Assembly: GCF_964275005.1 (NCBI RefSeq)
Contig: NC_092694.1
Coordinates: forward strand, 28,020,632 to 28,084,631
From: Diadema setosum
Taxonomy: Eukaryota; Echinodermata; Echinoidea; Diadematoida; Diadematidae
Direction: 5' to 3'
Length of the DNA: 64,000 nt
A program made the translations under genes and the position numbers. The notes beneath the pieces were generated by a model. It was not told the DNA's origin. It did not search any database and worked only from the letters and a program-made list of their open reading frames with translations. How positions within the stretch are numbered: position 1 is the stretch's first letter; the number at the start of each line of letters is the position of its first letter. This document shows, in pieces, positions 12,735 through 24,457 of the stretch.

Positions 12735-13969
12735 ATCTGGCAGAACTGCGTAAGTTTTTTTTTTTTTTTTTTTTTTTAATTGGTCATTATTACTATTTAA
12801 AAAGGTCAAATTGTTATTTTTTTTTTGCTGGAAATAAATTCTTTAGCCCAATTATGACCAACAAAAGAGGAAAAAAATGCAACTCATCGTATCCCAGTTT
12901 AGAAAGGTGTAACATTGAATCTTTAAACCAGATTTCTGGCGTAATGTGTTAACCCTATAAAGCCCAAGCTATTTTGACCCCTTGAAGGCCCAAGAGGGGG
13001 GGGGGGGGTGGGGCACAATGTGCCCCCCTCATATAACTTCTTTATTATACGATGTATAATCGTCATGTTTGGCACGTGAGTACAGCAACTCATACTCTAC
13101 ATGACCCAACATTTGAAATTTTTCAGGGTCATCCACTGAGGGCGCTATTTACCAAAATATTAAGGAATACATATGAAATATGCTAAAATCATGTTTTTTT
13201 TTCTTTTTATTTCTTTATCCCCAGTATATATGTTTTTATTTCATATCAATCATTTTCATATTTACCACAAATGATAAGCAAGTCAACCATCACTGTTTGT
13301 TATGGTTGAAATTTGTTAAGGTCAACATGTGGGGGCGCTATTCATTATAATATAAAGAAATATTTAAAAATATGTATTGCACGGAATGGATATATAATAG
13401 TATAACATTTTATATTTCAAAAAATAATGAAGTTTTGAGTTTGCAGATTGATAATATGATAAACAAATGATATTACAGGCAAAGCTTGTGTGAAGATAAC
13501 ACGAAATAAAAGGGTAGTCTTTGAAAAATGCTGTATTTTCAATTATTTCTATTACATGTATTGTTTGATGCCTATGCTATTATAAAAAAATAACGGAAAT
13601 AATAAGAAAACAATTTCAGGGTATTTCACAACCATAATTACTTCACATTTTGGTCCTTCAGCAAATTACAGTCAAGAAAACTCCCATTTCATCCATTATT
13701 ATATTGTTAACTGAAATTGGAACAGAAAATCATGCAAAATCTGACGAACATGGTTGTCAGTTATGGTTGCCATGGCAACCAGCAATATCGGACATAGCTA
13801 AATTATATATCAAATTGTTTGCAATAAGATTTTAGGAAAAATCACCAAATTTGGTTGAAATCGGGTAAAGGGTGTAGGAGTGGCAAATGAAAATACGGTA
13901 GGGGCACATTGTGCCCCCCCCCCCCCTTGGGCTTGATAGGGTTAAAGGAGATACGCAGTTCTGCCAGAT
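12735..13969. repeat. Perfect 18-bp inverted repeat enclosing a TTAA element
   Basis: ATCTGGCAGAACTGCGTA at 12735-12752 is matched exactly by its reverse complement at 13952-13969. The right arm lies 6 bases beyond the TTAA element, while the left arm is separated from that element by a long T run. The arms may be the ends of an older element interrupted by the younger one. Confidence 0.6.
12949..13945. mobile_element. piggyBac-like MITE with TTAA target duplications
   Basis: The element begins TTAA-CCCTATAAAGCCCAAG and ends CTTGGGCTTGATAGGG-TTAA. A second inverted match lies just inside (GGGGCACAATGTGCCCC on the left, GGGGCACATTGTGCCCC on the right). TTAA target sites with CCC...GGG ends are the hallmark of the piggyBac superfamily. 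The roughly 990-bp interior is AT-rich and has no transposase frame, so it is non-autonomous. Confidence 0.7.
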
Positions 13970-14209
13970 CACGGCCGAATATGGGCTTTAGTACAGTATA
14001 TCAATGTCAAAAGTGACGTAACATGTAAAAATACAAGATGTCGAGAATATTATAAAATTTACGGAATGTACAAAGCATTGGATAATGTTTATGATTAAAC
14101 TTATTGTATCAATTCTAAGAATAGTAGCAAGTTGATCAAACAAATGAAGTCATCCGAGCGAGGCATCATGGGGTGTGCAGTAATTTTTCAAGTGATCACG
14201 GCAAAATAA

Positions 14210-14730
14210 TTAAACGTAGAATTTTAGAAAATTGGCTTTAAGATTTTGCTTAAAGAATCTTAAAGAGCTTGATTGCAACCGAACAGAATCTAACTCATTC
14301 CAGAAAGAAGGGCCGGTCGAAATAATTGTCTTAAGGGCTAAAACTGTACGAACGGATAAAAAATGATAGGATTCACTGTGTCTTGTAGGGTAAATATGGA
14401 TATCGCTGTTTTTAACAAACATTGAGGAAAATATACTAGTAAGATCGCCATTATTCAACTTATACATAAAAGTTCCAACATGACACAAATACAAATCAGA
14501 AATTTTTAACAATGTATTTGAAACAAACAATTTGTTAGTGTGATCAAAAATGAAATGTGCACGATTGATAATCCGCAAGGCCTTTTTCTTAATCAAAATA
14601 ACGAATCAATTTTAGTCTTTGAGCAATTCCCCCAGGCCAATATTCCGTAATTCAAATAAGGTAAGAATAAAGTTGTATAAAGAGAATGCAACATCGGCTT
14701 AGGGAAGAGATATTTTACTTTTTGTATAAC
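14210..14730 (-). pseudogene. 5'-truncated LINE reverse-transcriptase C-terminus
   Basis: Read on the minus strand, 14730 to about 14606 encodes a retrotransposon RT tail (VKYLFP..., LYTTLFLPYLNYGILAWG). After a frameshift near 14606 it continues from 14596 to 14210 (KKKALRIINRAHF, FMYKLNNG, YPTRHSESYHF, GPSFWNELDSV). This pattern is typical of the region after the RT domain in CR1/L2/jockey-group LINEs. The catalytic RT motifs are absent, so it is a dead fragment. A related fragment lies at 37024. Confidence 0.75.
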
Positions 14731-14830
14731 TCCAACAATTTTTAAGACGAAGGACTCAGAATTAAGCTTTTGTGATCCATTCTCACGGGAGCAATGTGGT
14801 AGGTGTTCACTCCATGCTTCGCCGGAACCG

Positions 14831-14954
14831 GGAGTCCATTTGATTTGAGTTTTTTATACATCGTTTTACAGCTTAGAGTCTGCTCTTTCAGAATCTGCCC
14901 TTACCCAAAAATCTGTCTGGTGACTTTTTGTTGGTTTTGTGATGCAGGGTCAAA
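14831..14954 (+). mobile_element. 0.7-kb TA-flanked MITE, copy I (right-end fragment)
   Basis: About 124 bases match the right end of the 0.7-kb family (GGAGTCCATTTGATTTGAG... to GATGCAGGGTCA). The left 550 bases are missing. Confidence 0.65.
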
Positions 14955-15214
14955 TATAGTTTATTGCAATTCTAGGTAAAGTAAGGCATACAAAATAAAG
15001 ATTATCTTGATTGATTTGTATTTCATTTATTTTTTCATCTTTCATCCCGTTGTTACTTTACAGGATATTGTTTCGTTAGAGTTGTGCAGCCCTTCACAGC
15101 ATACTGTAACGGGACGCTATATGAAAAGCAACAGACTCCTTGACAAAGTATCATGCGCAATACCATTTGACACATTTGAAACCATTGTAACTATTCATTA
15201 ATTATTCATAGAAA

Positions 15215-15545
15215 CTGGAAATGTCATAAATGTATTGAACTGGTAGGAAATTAAAGTTGTCGTGGAGGCGATGGTCGAAAGAATGAAGTACTTCAATTTC
15301 GATACCAACACAATTTATATCACTGTGAGATTTCCCGATGTCAGCAGGGTAATTAATTAAAAATTATGGTGTCATGGTATGACTTATTTTCTTATTGTTG
15401 CGCTTTCACTTTTCCCAATTGACGTAGTACCATAGGTAATCGATATTGTAATACGTACATGTATAATACGTATAGGAGAGAGCCTACAGATCAGAATAGA
15501 AATATGTTAACGAATTGTATTGCATCAAGTCGGTTCTATGGCAAT
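15215..15545 (+). repeat. Local duplication, copy 1
   Basis: This stretch (landmarks GGAGGCGATGGTC, AAAGAATGAAGTACTTCA, GTTAACGAATTGTATTG) is repeated at about 15745-15997 and continues at 18424-18497. Copy 2 is split by the hAT-like element, so the duplication came first. Confidence 0.7.
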
Positions 15546-15548
15546 TAA

Positions 15549-15711
15549 CACCTGGGCAATTACCCCAGACCCTTCCCCTGACCCTGGCCCTAACCCTAAC
15601 CCAAACACTTGCCCTAAGCCAAACCCTAACGCTAATCTTTAGTTTAACCTTATCCCTCACCAGTATTTACCCGGGGGTGGTAATTGTCCTCGGAGGGTAA
15701 TTGCCCTTATA
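15549..15711. repeat. Small inverted-repeat element with telomere-like CCCTAA words
   Basis: The segment starts CCTGGGCAATTACCCC and ends with GGAGGGTAATTGCCC, an imperfect inverted pair. Its interior holds degenerate CCCTAACCCTAACCC-like sequence (about 15588-15632), resembling interstitial telomeric repeats. No coding potential. Confidence 0.5.
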
Positions 15712-15744
15712 CGAATTAAATAATCGATTTTACAAGCCCCTGAC

Positions 15745-15997
15745 TGTATTAAACTGGTATGAAACGATGTTTGTCGCGGAGGCGATGGTCAAAAGAATGA
15801 AGTACTTCAGTCGCGATATCAACATATCTCTGTGATGTCGAACAATCTTCGCATGGTAATTTATCAAAAATTATGGTCTCACGGTATGATTTATTCTCTT
15901 TAGTTGTTGTGTTTTCACTTTTCCTAATTAAAACGCCATCGTATGTACTCGATATTGTTCGACATCTTGATACATGATGTGTGGCAAGCTTTTATAC
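15745..15997 (+). repeat. Local duplication, copy 2 (left part)
   Basis: Matches 15215-15545 from its GGAGGCGATGGTC landmark onwards. The match resumes at 18424 (GTTAACGAATCGTATTG near 18469), exactly on the far side of the hAT-like element. Confidence 0.7.
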
Positions 15998-16162
15998 CAG
16001 TGGTGTATCGGGAGGGGGGGGGGGGCAAGGGGGGCACGTGCCCCGGGTGCCACTCCTTGGGGGCGCCAAAAACGAAAAAAAAAAAAACGACGAAGAAGAA
16101 GAAGAAGAAGAAGAATGGGGGGGGGGGGGAGAAAACCAAATCAAACAAGATAAGTTAAGAAC

Positions 16163-18362
16163 ATGAATTCCATGTTTTGTAAGCTGAAATAAAAAAAAAA
16201 AAAATCGGCTGCGCTCGCTCGCCAAACTTTATCAAAAAAAAAAAGAAAAAAAGATACGAACAAAACGTAATGATGACGCGGAAATATACATTTTTTTTTT
16301 CTTTTTCGAGTCCTCAGTTTTCTGGTATAAATCGTTATCTGTAAGGCCGTCACTATATCTTCTTTAGAATTGTAAGATTTAATAACCCCAAAATGACAAG
16401 AATTCCATGTTTTGAAAGCTAAAATAAAAAAAAAAAATTCGGCTCGCTCGATGTGCTCGCTCGTCAACCGCGCCAAAATTCATCAAAATGTATTACATTT
16501 AAATCACGCTCAAAAGACTCCTTTTAATGCTTAAAAAAGCATATCATTTTTACTTTTTTTTTCAGTCCCTACTTGGATGGGGTTGGGGTTGAACACTGTT
16601 AGTATAAATCGTTATCTGAAGGCCGTCACTTTATCTTGATTGGAATTGTAATTCGAAGATTTAATAACCAAAAATGACAAGAATTCCATGTTTTGTAAGC
16701 TGAAATACACATATGTCCGGCTCGCTCCATGCGCTTTCTCGCCAAAAATTTATTAAAATTTATTACATTTAAATCACAATCAAAAGACCCCTTTCAAGTA
16801 CTTGAAAAAGCATATGTGACCGTGACCCACAAAACGAACAAAAAGTCGCACACACTGATTTTGTGTGGAGACTGAAAATAGGTGAAATGGGTCAACCTAA
16901 CCCTTTTTGACTTTTTCATATTTTCTGAAGGAGTAAGTCTTCTTCTACATTATGTTACAATTTGGGATCATAAAATGGGCAGGAAAGTGTGTTTTTTAGC
17001 AGTTTTTCTTGAACTCTTTTTGGTAGAATAATGTGATTAGGTGTGTTTTTAGAGTCCCTTTTTCATTTCTTATAAACCTTGAACGCACTCTTCACTTTAA
17101 ACTCAAATAACTTTTGAAAGGATAATGTTACTGCTTTGGAAGTTGGCATGAATTATGAACACAATGTGTTAATACGGCACTCCCAATTTCAGTTTAATCT
17201 AATAATCCCTTCATTGTTTTTACTCTGGTGATTTTCACCCTGTTTTTTGTCCCATTCGTTGCACAGCCAGCACGGCTTGGTACAGATTTAGCGCTCGAAT
17301 AGACACTGCACTTCAGAGCCTTTTTTCGCAGTTCACACTTTTCCCGAGTGTGTGTTTTCTTTCCAACATTTAGATATGCTAGGAGAGTCCGTTTGATTTG
17401 AGTTATACATCATTTTAAAACTTAAAGTCTGCTCTTTAGAATATGCTCTTAACTAAAATTCCATGTCTGGCGATTTTCTGTGCGTTTTGTGATGCAGGAT
17501 CACATAATCATGATGACTTTTTATAAGTCCCTACCGGGATGGGGTTGGGGTTGAACACTGTTGGTATAAATCGTTACCTATTAGGCCGTCACTATAATAT
17601 TGATTAGAATTGTAATTCGAAGATTTAATAACCAAAAAATGACAAGAATTTCATGTTTTGTAAGCTGAAATACAAAAGTTGTCGGCTCCCTCGCTCGCTC
17701 GCCAGAATTTATCAAAATTTATTACATTAAAATCACCCCCAAAAGACCCATTTAAGTGCTTGAAAAAGCAAATCATGTGGACTTTTGTTTAAAGTCCCTA
17801 CCGGGATGGGATTGGGGTTGAACACTGTTGGTGTAAATCGTTATCTATAGTCATTATAATTATATATTGATTAGAATTGTAATTCAAAGATTTAATAACC
17901 AAAAATGACAAGAATTCAATGTTTTGTAAGCTGAAATGTAAATACATTCGGCTCGCTCGCTGCGATCGCTAGCCAAAATTCATTACATTTAAATCACCCC
18001 TTTTAAGTGCTTGAAAAGGCATATCATGTGGATTTTTTTTTTTAAGTCCCAACCGGGATGGAATTGGGGTTGAACATTGTTGGTATAAATCGTTATCTAT
18101 AAGGCCGTCACTATGTCTTGATTAGAACTGTAATTCGAAGGTTTGATAACCAAAAATGACAAGAATTCCATGTTTTGTAAGCTTAATTACAAAAAATTTC
18201 GGCTCGCTCGCTGCGCTCGCTCGCCAAAATATATAAAAATTTAGGGTTGCCTAATTATATTTAAATCACCTCAAAAGACCCCTTTTAAGTGCTTGAAAAA
18301 ACATATCATGTGGACTTTTTAAAGTCCCTACCGGGATGGGGTTGGGGTTGAACACTTTTTCA
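16163..18362 (+). repeat. Tandem array of about 235-280-bp units inside the hAT-like element
   Basis: Units begin with AAGAATTCCATGTTTTGTAA-like sequence at about 16163, 16398, 16679, 17644, 17910 and 18161. Each contains CGGCTCGCTCG, ATTACATTTAAATCAC, CCTACCGGGATGGGGTTGG and TAAATCGTTATCT. The gap between the third and fourth starts (965) equals one unit plus the 690-bp MITE inserted there. Confidence 0.75.
16815..17504 (+). mobile_element. 0.7-kb TA-flanked MITE, copy B (full length)
   Basis: Starts TGTGACCGTGACCC and ends GATGCAGGATCACA, with TA on both sides (16813-16814, 17505-17506). It interrupts a unit of the tandem array and is therefore younger than the array. Confidence 0.75.
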
Positions 18363-18497
18363 GAAATTAGGGGCGCAATTTTCGCGCTTGCCCCGGGCGC
18401 CGTTTTCCCTAGATACGCCACTGTTTAATACTTGTATAAGAGAGAGCTTGCAATATCCGAAGAAAGAAGTTAACGAATCGTATTGAATTAAATCATT

Positions 18498-20124
18498 GGC
18501 TGTTAAGGGCCCTTGTCACACAAAACGGAGAATGGTCGCCTTCCACTCTACGACCTCAGAAATCATTGGCCCGCAGGTGGTAGTCACAGGTCATAAAAAG
18601 GTGGGTTTTGTCTGTTTGTTTGTTTTTGTTTTCGTTTTGTTTTATGTTTGTTTGTTTGTGTTTAAGAGTGGTCTTCGGTGATTTCTGGCCTTTGGCGTGA
18701 AGTGTTTTGGTCCGCAATACTTTGCTGACCGATTTCCAACCAATTATAGACAGACTGCCAACCATTTGCCAAGTTGTCGCCGACCTGATCATAATAATTT
18801 GTGTAGTATTTTTTTTTTTTCAGAGTGTCTTTATAGTGTCTACGTCAATGCGCCAACACTGCACATGCTAGTGCTTGTGACCACACAAAATTAACAGTAG
18901 AATATCAAAAAATGCCAAAGGGAGTGTGAGCGAAGGATCGGGACAAAATCAACGACTGAAAATATCTTACTCGAATAACAGTGACAGCAGTATGCTTCAA
19001 AGACTGAAGGGGAAAAACAGTCTTGTTTTGTTCCCGAGCGCTATTAGAACATCAGAAAAAATAAAATAGAAAGTAAAACCCGTGGAGGACGAGTCCCGAG
19101 TTTACTCGAGCAAGTTATACTCGGGCAAGCTTCTATGGGAAATGCGTGTTGTAGTAAAATAAAACCGTCCTCAAAGGGTTAAGACGCAGACCAGTTGGCC
19201 AGTCACGTATTTATCATCATCATCATCAGTTGCTGTTGTTGCAAAAGGTCAGTAAATGTCGGGTGACCAGTATGCAGCTATCACAAAAACAAAGAGGTTT
19301 GGTCGATCAACCATAAACACATTGGTAGTCGATGGTCGTCGGTAGTCTGTTTTTGGCTGTTGGAGGTCGGCGACCAGTCTTAGAAATGTTCGTGTGTCAC
19401 CAGTTCATTAACACCACTGGAAATGTTTCAGCCATGGTATGGAGTGTCGTTATTAAGAACCGGGGCAAACTCATGAATGGTCTTGTTTCTTATGGAACTC
19501 AGGAGAACCTCAGATGCTAAATACATAAGAGTGTGCTTTAATGACTATTTAAGACGTAATGCCTCTACCTACAAATCGATATGACAAATCCCTTTTATTT
19601 ACACCAAGAAATAGAACCGAAGTTTGAGCTCGCAATCAACTTACTAGAAGTGAATCATCTTCAGGTCATGACATAAAAAGCATGAAAACAATAAAGTAAA
19701 TTAGTAGTGGTAAACTATAAATGACGCAAGCCAAATTCAACTAAATCAGTGTACATGTACTAATACTGTTTGTATACTAGCATATTTCTGTTCGTCTTTA
19801 TCCCTCCATAGTGTCAGAAAGACATGTTTACAATAAATATTATTCATAATATGGTGTATTTCATTGAAAGAAAAATATCTAATGGCCTGCTAAATGGATT
19901 CAGCACTTTCATGCCATAGTTATACGTTAGAGTGATGGATGCATTTTCTGAAGAAATGTTTGTCATTGGGACATTATGGATCTTAAAGGCAAGCTTTCGG
20001 CGATAATGGTTGCATATTCATCATACTTCAAAGACTTTCAAACTTACAGATATTTTATCTCTCTCGACTAAGTTCGTTCATGAACGAGGCTTAAGGAAAA
20101 AAACAAAACAACAACAAAAACCTG
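18498..20124. other. No gene recognised
   Basis: The sequence contains a (GTTT)n-like tract at about 18610-18660, a CATCAT run near 19213 and mixed-composition DNA. Open frames are short and unrecognised. Confidence 0.45.
19077..19182. mobile_element. Short TTAA-type MITE, copy 1
   Basis: A roughly 100-bp element with ends AACCCGTGGAGGAC and GTCCTCAAAGGGTT followed by AA. It contains the phrase GACGAGTCCCGAG and TACTCGGGCAAG. A second copy lies at 38781-38856. The AACCC...GGGTTAA ends suggest a piggyBac-type TTAA target. Confidence 0.55.
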
Positions 20125-20284
20125 GGCCCCATTTCATAAAAAAAAGTTGATACGATAGCAGCTCTTGCTGGAATGACAATTGTCATGGTAACGACAAGAA
20201 TCCAGTTCCCTGATTGGCTGTTTGTATTGGAAATTGCCATTGCAGCATAGGTTGCTATCCTAACATCTTTTATGAAATGGGGCC
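20125..20284. mobile_element. MITE with GGCCCCATTTCATAAA ends
   Basis: The left arm GGCCCCATTTCATAAA plus GATACGATAGCA is mirrored by the right arm TTGCTATCCTAACATC followed by TTTATGAAATGGGGCC. The arms are about 35 bp and the element about 160 bp. No coding capacity. Confidence 0.75.
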
Positions 20285-21400
20285 AAAGTTGTGTTTTTCT
20301 TTTTCATACTTTCCATGGCTTACTCGGTCATTCCGACCTTTTTCGTATCGTTACTGTAAACAGAAAATCGTTGCCCCTTGACGACTTTCACTTTAATTTA
20401 TGATTGCAGGATGATGATGCATGTACCACTAAATTTGCTAGATGGAATCAAATCCAAATCTATATCAAATTGGAGCAAGAGAGTGGTAGTGATAAAGGAG
20501 TTTAGAAAGGCAATTGCTTACTTGTTCCATGTTCTCCATAGCTGATGGATGGACGTGCACAAAGGTACATCAGCAAAAAGAAGAGAGACCAATCTCGTTG
20601 GGATGAAGACTCCATCATGACCATGATCCCCAGTTTTTTCCCCCTTCCCGTGTCTGATTTTCAGTAGTTTGAAAACACGCAGTCACTCAAGAGACGCACT
20701 AAACGCTAGAAGGCAACATCTTCGGAAGCCAACAAATCCACAAAGTGACGCATGGTCTGAAGGACAAGGAAATGCAAACCAGTGTGCATTTCGAAGAAGG
20801 CCAACATGTACTTACCGTTTATTGTTGAAGCGAGCGCTGGACGTCAATTAACACGAGGTGGCATGGCGTTAACAACTTCCGCAGCGTTGACATAAATTAC
20901 TGTTATTATTATTATTTTTTTGCTTCAGTTTCATCCACTCAATTTACAAAATCAGAGTAGAGAGAGTGACAGGGGCTTAATGTGAAACTTGGTTGTGGTT
21001 TCAGTCGAACTGAAAGCGACATTATATCAGTCCCACTCCAAGCAAATCATGGTACCAGGTGACAGGGAGCCAGGGCTTTGTTCATTCTTCTCCTTTTTTG
21101 GCGAATATCCAATAAATTTGAAGCACTGAAGCTAACAATTAAGATATTGGCATCCGGCCTCAATCAACTATTATTTACGGTCTGCGAGGTTTGACAATAT
21201 CTATTGTAATAATTACATTCCTTTCATGTGCTTATATGTTATCTAAGTATATCATTCTGTCCTCTCTTTAAAATTATAAAGCTCGAAACTTCTTTATTGT
21301 GGACGGGAAAACAATTAGTCCAAGAGTATTTGTTTTAACCTGGACACTTTTGGTAACAAGCTGATTTTTTTTTTTCACGATAGCTACGGTGACGTGTCTA
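20285..21400. other. No gene recognised
   Basis: Mixed-composition sequence, locally less AT-rich around 20670-20880. Short open frames only, with no recognised family. Confidence 0.4.
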
Positions 21401-22140
21401 GAATAACATACTAAAAGTCCTCATACATCCTCTTTGAGCGTTTTCCGCAATCCAATATGACGTCCAAAATGGCCGCCATTTCCTGAAATTCTTATAACTT
21501 TTCAACCAGGTATCCCAAATACAAAATTTAAATGTCTAAATATATGTTCTGAAGCATGAAGAATTCAAAGAAATACAGATTACTAGATGTTGACCGAAAT
21601 CTAAGATGGCGTCCAAAATGGCCACTATTATCTGAAATTCTTATAACTTTTCAATCACGTATCTCAAATACAAAATCTAATTTAATGTCTACATGTCTTG
21701 AAGCATGAAGAACTCGATAAAATACATATTAAGAGTTGCTGACGCACGCGAGTACCGTAATCAAAGATGGCAGCCAAAATGGCCGCTATTTCCTGATTTT
21801 TTTCTCTCTCATAATTTTGCAAGTAGATTTCAGCTGTACACACTTTAAAAATACGATTTGAGTCACAAGGAACCAAATTATAATACTTATTTAGAAATTT
21901 AAAAACACACATAAAGCACTTAAGCAACTTCAGAAATCCTAATGGCTGCCATTTCCTATTTTTTCTCATAACCCTGCAACTAGGTCACCGCGATATGCAC
22001 TCAAATGTCTAAATATATATTTTGAGACATAAGGAACCAAGTGAAATACTTATTCAGAGAACATGAAACACGTAATACCAATAAAACCACGCGAGTTCTC
22101 TTCGCGAAAACCAAATGTTGCCCAAATTGGCCTCCAGTTT
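21400..22140 (+). repeat. Tandem array, about 150-170-bp units (CCAAAATGGCC type)
   Basis: Units share GATGGCGTCCAAAATGGCC, CCTGAAATTCTTATAACTTT, CAAATACAAAAT and TGAAGCATGAAGAA. Starts of the CCAAAATGGCC landmark at about 21464, 21613 and 21774 give a period of about 150-160. Related units occur on the opposite strand at 24215-24457 and 29734-29825. Confidence 0.7.
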
Positions 22141-22239
22141 GTTTATCAAAACATTACTGATTTTAGCCTGTTTCAAGAGAGAAAGAAATTCAACATAATG
22201 TTCGAGATTTAACAACTCAGAAGGTCCAGCGGAGTATTT

Positions 22240-23490
22240 TCCTTAAATGTGCACAACATGGATATAAGTTGGGTTGGATGCGTCCCCCACCCCGTTGGGG
22301 AAGTGGGGGGGGGGGGGGTTGGCCTGTATACTCATTATTTTCCAAACGTTCAACCTGAAGTATATGCACTTTGTCATAAAATTGCAATCATAAAAATGTA
22401 AAACGTCCCTCGCTCGGTACACTTTTGAGACTGACAAATTTTCGAATATCTCAGTAAAAGTGTGCGTTAGATCTTTAACCTATAAAATGCAAAAGTTAGT
22501 TCCCTCATATTGGAGGGTGATTTCCCCTTCCTAACCCTTCACTGCTTCACTAACCCTAACCCTTCACTTCTCTGATATAAATTAAATACCCCTTTGATTA
22601 ACAATTCGAAATACTCCATCAAATGTGTGACAATAACATTAATATTTTTATTTCAATTCAAGTGTAAAAGCTCCTTTTTGTTGGAGGGGTTGGGGATAAT
22701 GAGACTATGAATTACCCACTCTTTCAAGATGTATAATTTTCTCAACATAACACCAAGGGTGCACTAGGCCGTTTAATGACGATCGTAAAAATGCAAAACT
22801 CCCTCCAGTTGAATGGGGTCCTCCACACCCTTCACTTGCTCATTGCCTTGAACATACTATTCTTTATTCTACTTACGTTCTTAATAGAAACAGGAATCTA
22901 GTATTTCATCAACACTGCGCACCATAAACCCTTAACCTGAAAAAAACCCTCCATTTTGTGGTAGGGTGCATCACCTTATACACCTTCCCCGCATATTTCC
23001 ATAAATATATATATTTTCTTACTTTTTTGACAAAATCAAATATCAAATAATCTCTGAATTTCCAATTGGAAAATGCCAAAATCTCCTTCGTATGGGAAGG
23101 ACCATTCTCCTCCCACACTCCACCTTCCCCTACACTTTCCTAAATATATATATTTTTCCAAGTTTTTTTTTGTTGTTTTTTTAATAGAAAACAAACATCG
23201 GGTATTTCACCAAATGGGTGCAACAGACCTGTGAATTTCAAGTTTGAAATTACGGGCAAACTTATGACCGCACACTTCCATGATTACATATCTTGTTGTT
23301 CCTTTTTTGGATGGAAACAAAAATGTAATATTTCACCAATAGGGTGCATCAGATGTCTGAATAGCAAGTCTGAAAATGCAAAACATTACTCCCATTGCCC
23401 GTTTCGGTGAATACTATTTTTTTTTTCCTATTCTTTGACGGAAAGAATTCAATATCTTACCAAACGTTTGCACTATGTTTCACTTTCAAG
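22240..23490. repeat. Degenerate tandem repeats (AAAATGCAAAAC type)
   Basis: Phrases such as AAATGCAAAA(C/G), TTCACCAAATGGGTGCA, CCTTCACT and TTCCATAAATATATATAT recur at intervals of roughly 200-300 bases with heavy divergence. A (CA)n tract follows at about 23498-23542. No gene seen. Confidence 0.5.
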
Positions 23491-23542
23491 TAAAACTCAC
23501 ACACACACACACACACACACACACGCAAACACACACACACAC

Positions 23543-24214
23543 AAATCTCTCGTGTGTGAGGGGAGTATCCCTCCTCCATGTTCCAATAACTATGAGTGCC
23601 ATATTCTCTGATTTCTATCTATTGTATAATTTTACCTAATCTACATGAAATGATAACATAATTTTGGTGCTTTTAGGTGGAGCTATATACTGCACCAAAG
23701 AAATTCACTGTCAAGTGATAAATTACACATTATTTTGTAGCACATTTAGACACTAATTTTGAACATGTATGTAACACAGACACCAAAAAGAATTGTTTTT
23801 ACATCCAAAGAGATAAATGACAATTTCAAATGGAACTCATCTCATGGTAGACATCAAATGCGTTGGTAATAATAACAAAAAAAAAAAGTCTAGCACTAAA
23901 TTTTCGTCTCATGTGCTTGAGGTGACGAAAATAGGCCATGTGGTAAAAAAAAAAAAAAACAACAACACATAAATATTGTCTCCTAATAGGCTCTCTGTTT
24001 AGCAACAAATCTAATGTTGAAATGTTTCTCTCGTAACAGGGACACACTCATTGATTTCAACATGCAAATGTTTTTATTTGTATACTTTTCACGTAAGAAC
24101 TATATTTTTCAATGAAATAAGTTTCTTATAAATTATATTGACATTTATTTACATAATTGTGACATAAAATTGTTACTGAACGGAAATTTTGCACGGCATT
24201 TTGCGTTTTAGTAG
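23543..24214. other. No gene recognised
   Basis: AT-rich sequence with A runs near 23878 and 23945; no supported feature. Confidence 0.45.
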
Positions 24215-24457
24215 GAAGAGCGGTACTGGGCGTGTTAGCATCTCTTAATATGTATTTTATTGAGTTCTTCATGTTTCAAAAAATAAACACTTTTGCGTTG
24301 CCTGGTTGAATGGTTAAAAAAAAATTCAGGAAATGACTGTCATTTTGGACGCCATCTTGGATTACAGTACTTGTGTTCATCAACATAACTTAATATTCAT
24401 ATTATTGAGTTCTTCATCCTTAAAAACATATTTTTAGACATTTCATTTTTGTATTTG
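24215..24457 (-). repeat. Inverted unit of the CCAAAATGGCC array, left of the LINE
   Basis: Reverse-oriented array sequence (TTGAGTTCTTCATG, CATTTTGGACGCCATCTTGGATTAC, TTTAGACATTTCATTTTTGT). It stops within a unit at GTATTTG (24451-24457), and the same unit resumes at 29734 with CCTGGGTGAAAAG. The LINE therefore interrupts it. Confidence 0.65.

Larger units (their letters stand above)
15998..18423. mobile_element. hAT-like non-autonomous element, 2.4 kb, with internal tandem array
   Basis: The left end CAGTGGTGTATCGGGAG and the right end (reverse complement CAGTGGCGTATCTAGGG) are terminal inverted repeats. The flanks TTTTATAC (15990-15997) and TTTAATAC (18424-18431) form an 8-bp target-site duplication with one mismatch, which fits the hAT superfamily. 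The interior is a tandem array of roughly 235-280-bp units and contains no transposase. One unit is interrupted by a 0.7-kb MITE (16815-17504). Confidence 0.65.
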
